Shown in pieces: positions 61,880 through 64,000 of a stretch of DNA of 64,000 nt. The notes beneath the pieces are model-generated. The model did no database searches. It was not told the DNA's origin and worked only from the letters and a program-made list of their open reading frames with translations. Origin of the DNA: Pseudomonas sp. RIT-PI-q (GTDB taxonomy: Bacteria; Pseudomonadota; Gammaproteobacteria; Pseudomonadales; Pseudomonadaceae); assembly GCF_001297125.1 (NCBI RefSeq), contig NZ_LHPC01000017.1, forward strand, positions 248,001 through 312,000, given 5' to 3'. A program made the translations under genes and the position numbers. Position 1 is the stretch's first letter. Each line of letters begins with the position of its first letter.

Positions 61880-62602
61880 GTGATATCAACTCTACACATC
61901 GCCAGGCTCAAAGCATGGGGCGCCCATGGTTTTACCGCGACCGGCGTGGTCACCGCCTTCCTCGCCACCCTCGCCCTGCTGGAAAACCAACCCACAAACT
62001 GCCTGCTGTGGCTGGGCGTCGCGCTGATCGTCGACGGGCTGGATGGCGCGCTCGCGCGCAAGGTCAATGTCCAGTCGGTGCTGCCGAGTTTCGACGGCTC
62101 GATCCTCGATCTGGTGATCGACTACCTGACCTATGTCTTTATCCCGGCGCTGTTCATCTATCGCTACGTCCCATTGCCGGACTACACACTGCTGCTGACC
62201 ATATCGCTGATCCTGGTCTCGTCGCTGTTTTGCTTCTGCAACGTCAACATGAAGAGCAAGGACAACTACTTTCAGGGCTTCCCCGCCGCCTGGAACGTGG
62301 TAGCCCTGTGCCTTTACATCATTGCCCCGTCACCGTGGATCACTCTGCTCACCGTCATCGGCCTGGCGCTGCTGACCGTGACCCGGATGAAGTTTCTGCA
62401 CCCGTTTCGCGTGCGCAAGTTCATGCCGATCAACATCGCCGTGACGGCCATCTGGCTGCTGTGCAGCTTGTCGCTGGTGATCAACCATCCGGTCATCAAC
62501 CCGCTGGTCATGGGGCTTTGGCTGCTGATGTCGGCTTACTTCCTGGGGATCTGCATCTGGCGCACGGCGATGGAATGGTTTGACGGGTCGCGGCACAAGT
62601 AA
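61880..62602 (+). CDS. pcs: Phosphatidylcholine synthase
   Basis: 240 residues. The GTG at 61880 is chosen because GGAG lies 10 bases upstream and the upstream frame has no recognisable protein. The CDP-alcohol phosphotransferase signature D-G-x-D-G-A-x-A-R then G-S-I-L-D-L-V-I-D is intact. About eight membrane helices follow. It makes phosphatidylcholine from CDP-diacylglycerol and choline in the inner membrane. Confidence 0.92.
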   Translation: MISTLHIARLKAWGAHGFTATGVVTAFLATLALLENQPTNCLLWLGVALIVDGLDGALARKVNVQSVLPSFDGSILDLVIDYLTYVFIPALFIYRYVPLPDYTLLLTISLILVSSLFCFCNVNMKSKDNYFQGFPAAWNVVALCLYIIAPSPWITLLTVIGLALLTVTRMKFLHPFRVRKFMPINIAVTAIWLLCSLSLVINHPVINPLVMGLWLLMSAYFLGICIWRTAMEWFDGSRHK

Positions 62603-62608
62603 CTCGAC

Positions 62609-62995
62609 ATGCCTATCCATATCGTCCGACTCGGCTCACCCCGCCTGCCTGACGAAGGCCTGCGGATAGGCACGGTGCGCCGCCCGCCCCGGGGCGTGCC
62701 GAAGGCCGAGTTTGCCAGTCGGGATTTTTATGACGTCTGGCAACCGCTGCTGTCCCCCAGTGCCGAACTGGTTGCCGAAGCCAAAGCGGCGGAGGATGAA
62801 AAAGCCTGGGAGGCCTTTCGACGCAAGTTCAAGGCGGAGATGAACCATCCCGCGCCCAATCAATTGCTGGATCTGCTGGCCGCCCTCTCCCATCAAACCT
62901 CGCTGGCCGTTGGCTGCTATTGCGAGGAAGAGGCGCACTGCCATCGCTCCGTGTTGCGGGAATTGCTGGAGGCTCGGGGCGCCAGGATTGCATAG
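62609..62995 (+). CDS. DUF488 family protein
   Basis: 128 residues, starting 6 bases after the pcs stop. The pattern with I-V-R-L-G-S-P-R at the start and C-Y-C-E-E-E-A-H-C-H-R near the end is typical of DUF488, where the Cys/His residues could bind metal. No reaction is known. Probably co-transcribed with pcs. Confidence 0.87.
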   Translation: MPIHIVRLGSPRLPDEGLRIGTVRRPPRGVPKAEFASRDFYDVWQPLLSPSAELVAEAKAAEDEKAWEAFRRKFKAEMNHPAPNQLLDLLAALSHQTSLAVGCYCEEEAHCHRSVLRELLEARGARIA

Positions 62996-63146
62996 GTGCT
63001 ACACCCCACCCTGTGGGAGCGAGCCACCCGCACTATCAAGGCCTGTTCGCCACCGTCATCACCCCAAGTCGCTACTGCGCAAAATTTCGCAGGACCTGCC
63101 ATTCTGTCTGAACTTACGATCAACAGACCAAGGAATGAGGTCTCAC

Positions 63147-63617
63147 ATGAACAGCCAGATTCGACTCGCAACCGCTGAGGATGCAGCCGCCATCAGCCAG
63201 GTCATCATCCAGTCGCTGCGCCACTCCAATGCCCATGACTACCCGCCCGAAGTCATCGCACAGGTGGAGCAAAGCTTTTCTCCCGAAGCCGTGGGCACTT
63301 TGATTGACCAACGACAGGTCTTTGTCGCGACCCTCGATCATCGGGTAGTCGCCACCGCCAGCCTGGATGGCGATGTGGTGCGCAGCGTATTTGTCGACCC
63401 CTCCCATCAAGGAGGCGGACTCGGCAGGCAGTTGATGGCCACGCTTGAATCCATCGCTATCGACGCAAAAATCGCGGTGCTGCGCGTTCCCTCCTCCATT
63501 ACCGCTGAAGGTTTCTACACCAGGCTGGGTTTTCGCAAAGTTCGCGATGAATTCCATGGAGCCGAACGCACGATCGTTATGGAACGGCGCATGCCCATGC
63601 TTGCGGATCGAGGCTGA
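63147..63617 (+). CDS. GNAT-family N-acetyltransferase
   Basis: 156 residues. ATG 63147 has GAGG upstream; an in-frame ATG at 63135 is possible. The acetyl-CoA loop Q-G-G-G-L-G-R-Q-L near residue 92 and F-Y-T-R-L-G-F at about 131-137 support the family. Substrate unknown. Confidence 0.9.
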   Translation: MNSQIRLATAEDAAAISQVIIQSLRHSNAHDYPPEVIAQVEQSFSPEAVGTLIDQRQVFVATLDHRVVATASLDGDVVRSVFVDPSHQGGGLGRQLMATLESIAIDAKIAVLRVPSSITAEGFYTRLGFRKVRDEFHGAERTIVMERRMPMLADRG

Positions 63618-63639
63618 GCGAAGACCGAGTCATCGTTCT

Positions 63640-63720
63640 TCGCGAGCAGGCTCGCTCCCACATTTGACCGTGTTCGCCTGGACACCTCGGTCAAAAATGT
63701 GGGAGCGAGCCTGCTCGCGA
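63640..63720. repeat. REPIN: CGCGAGCAGGCTCGCTCCCACATTTGACC-type inverted pair
   Basis: Arms 63640-63669 and 63689-63720 are close inverse copies, between the convergent GNAT and alcohol dehydrogenase genes. Confidence 0.94.
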
Positions 63721-63736
63721 TAGCGGTCTCACAGGC

Positions 63737-64000
63737 TCAAGGCGTAATCGCCACCTTCATCACCCCATCCCGCTGATGCGCAAACAACTCATACGCCGCC
63801 TCGATATCGTCGAGCTTGAACCGATGGGTCACCAGCGGCGACAGATCCACCCCGCCACTCTCCACCACCGCCATCAACCGGCGCATCCGCTCCTTGCCGC
63901 CCGGGCACAGGGTGCTGACGATGCTGAAATCCCCGAGCCCGGCGGCAAAGGCGTCGAGGGGAATGCGCAGGTCGCTGGAGTAAACCCCAAGACTTGAGAG
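63737..64000 (-). CDS. Zinc-type alcohol dehydrogenase, C-terminal part (5' end outside window)
   Basis: About 87 codons open at the right edge, stop TGA at 63737. The translated end, G-V-Y-S-S-D-L-R-I-P-L, C-P-G-G-K-E-R-M-R-R-L, F-K-L-D-D-I-E-A-A-Y-E-L-F and V-M-K-V-A-I-T-P, is the C-terminal half of the MDR alcohol dehydrogenase nucleotide domain, of the isopropanol-dehydrogenase type. The catalytic domain lies outside. Confidence 0.82.
   Translation of the reverse strand, partial: LSSLGVYSSDLRIPLDAFAAGLGDFSIVSTLCPGGKERMRRLMAVVESGGVDLSPLVTHRFKLDDIEAAYELFAHQRDGVMKVAITP

Overview
The window looks like a chromosomal segment of a fluorescent-group Pseudomonas. The evidence is high-GC coding with dense gene packing, very frequent REP/REPIN palindromes of at least three families, a REP-associated tyrosine transposase, and familiar Pseudomonas gene neighbourhoods. 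No rRNA, tRNA, CRISPR array, prophage or IS element was seen. Both window ends cut genes: a Rieske oxygenase on the left and a zinc-type alcohol dehydrogenase on the right.

Layout. (1) 1-4227, minus strand: the first five genes of an indole-3-acetic acid (IAA) degradation operon in the order iacA-B-I-H-C, divergent from an orphan PAS histidine kinase (4575-6059). (2) 6369-10167: a tryptophan tryptophylquinone amine dehydrogenase cluster (large subunit, MauE-like and MauD-like maturation proteins, small subunit, monohaem cytochrome c). Its order fits aromatic amine dehydrogenase (aau) better than methylamine dehydrogenase. Regions 1 and 2 together suggest a tryptamine to indoleacetaldehyde to IAA to catechol route. 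(3) 10175-12425: AraC regulator, AhpD-like protein, glutaredoxin and a small secreted protein. (4) 12604-16295: antiporter plus LdcA-type lysine decarboxylase. (5) 17602-21381: FecI/FecR/FecA-type iron uptake with a candidate Fur box.

(6) 21494-46523 is a large catabolic island. It holds an RND exporter, a YCF48-like periplasmic protein, DUF1329 and DUF1302 proteins, an AraC regulator, a GMC alcohol dehydrogenase, an alpha-methylacyl-CoA racemase, a membrane-anchored arylsulfatase, a coniferyl-aldehyde-type ALDH, an alkylsulfatase, and a five-gene beta-oxidation operon (hydratase, SCP2-type thiolase, acyl-CoA dehydrogenase, HSD10-like SDR, acyl-CoA ligase). Read together they form a plausible route: desulfate a hydrophobic sulfate ester, oxidise the alcohol to an acid, activate it, and beta-oxidise a methyl-branched chain. 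A 17-base motif shared by the DUF1302 and GMC promoter regions (13 of 17 identical) may be the AraC operator.

(7) 46675-49916: a gamma-glutamyl-polyamine-type module (glutamine-synthetase-like ligase, XRE-cupin regulator, FAD oxidase) with a perfect palindrome upstream. (8) 50181-53858: a second sulfatase, a FadL-type porin and a DUF3313 lipoprotein. (9) 54213-59201, minus strand: a haem-oxygenase-like diiron protein, a methyltransferase and LigD in one tight operon. (10) 59396-64000: cupin, DUF533, two GNATs, phosphatidylcholine synthase, DUF488 and the partial alcohol dehydrogenase.

All assignments come from reading the sequence and from recalled knowledge of families. No database search was run.
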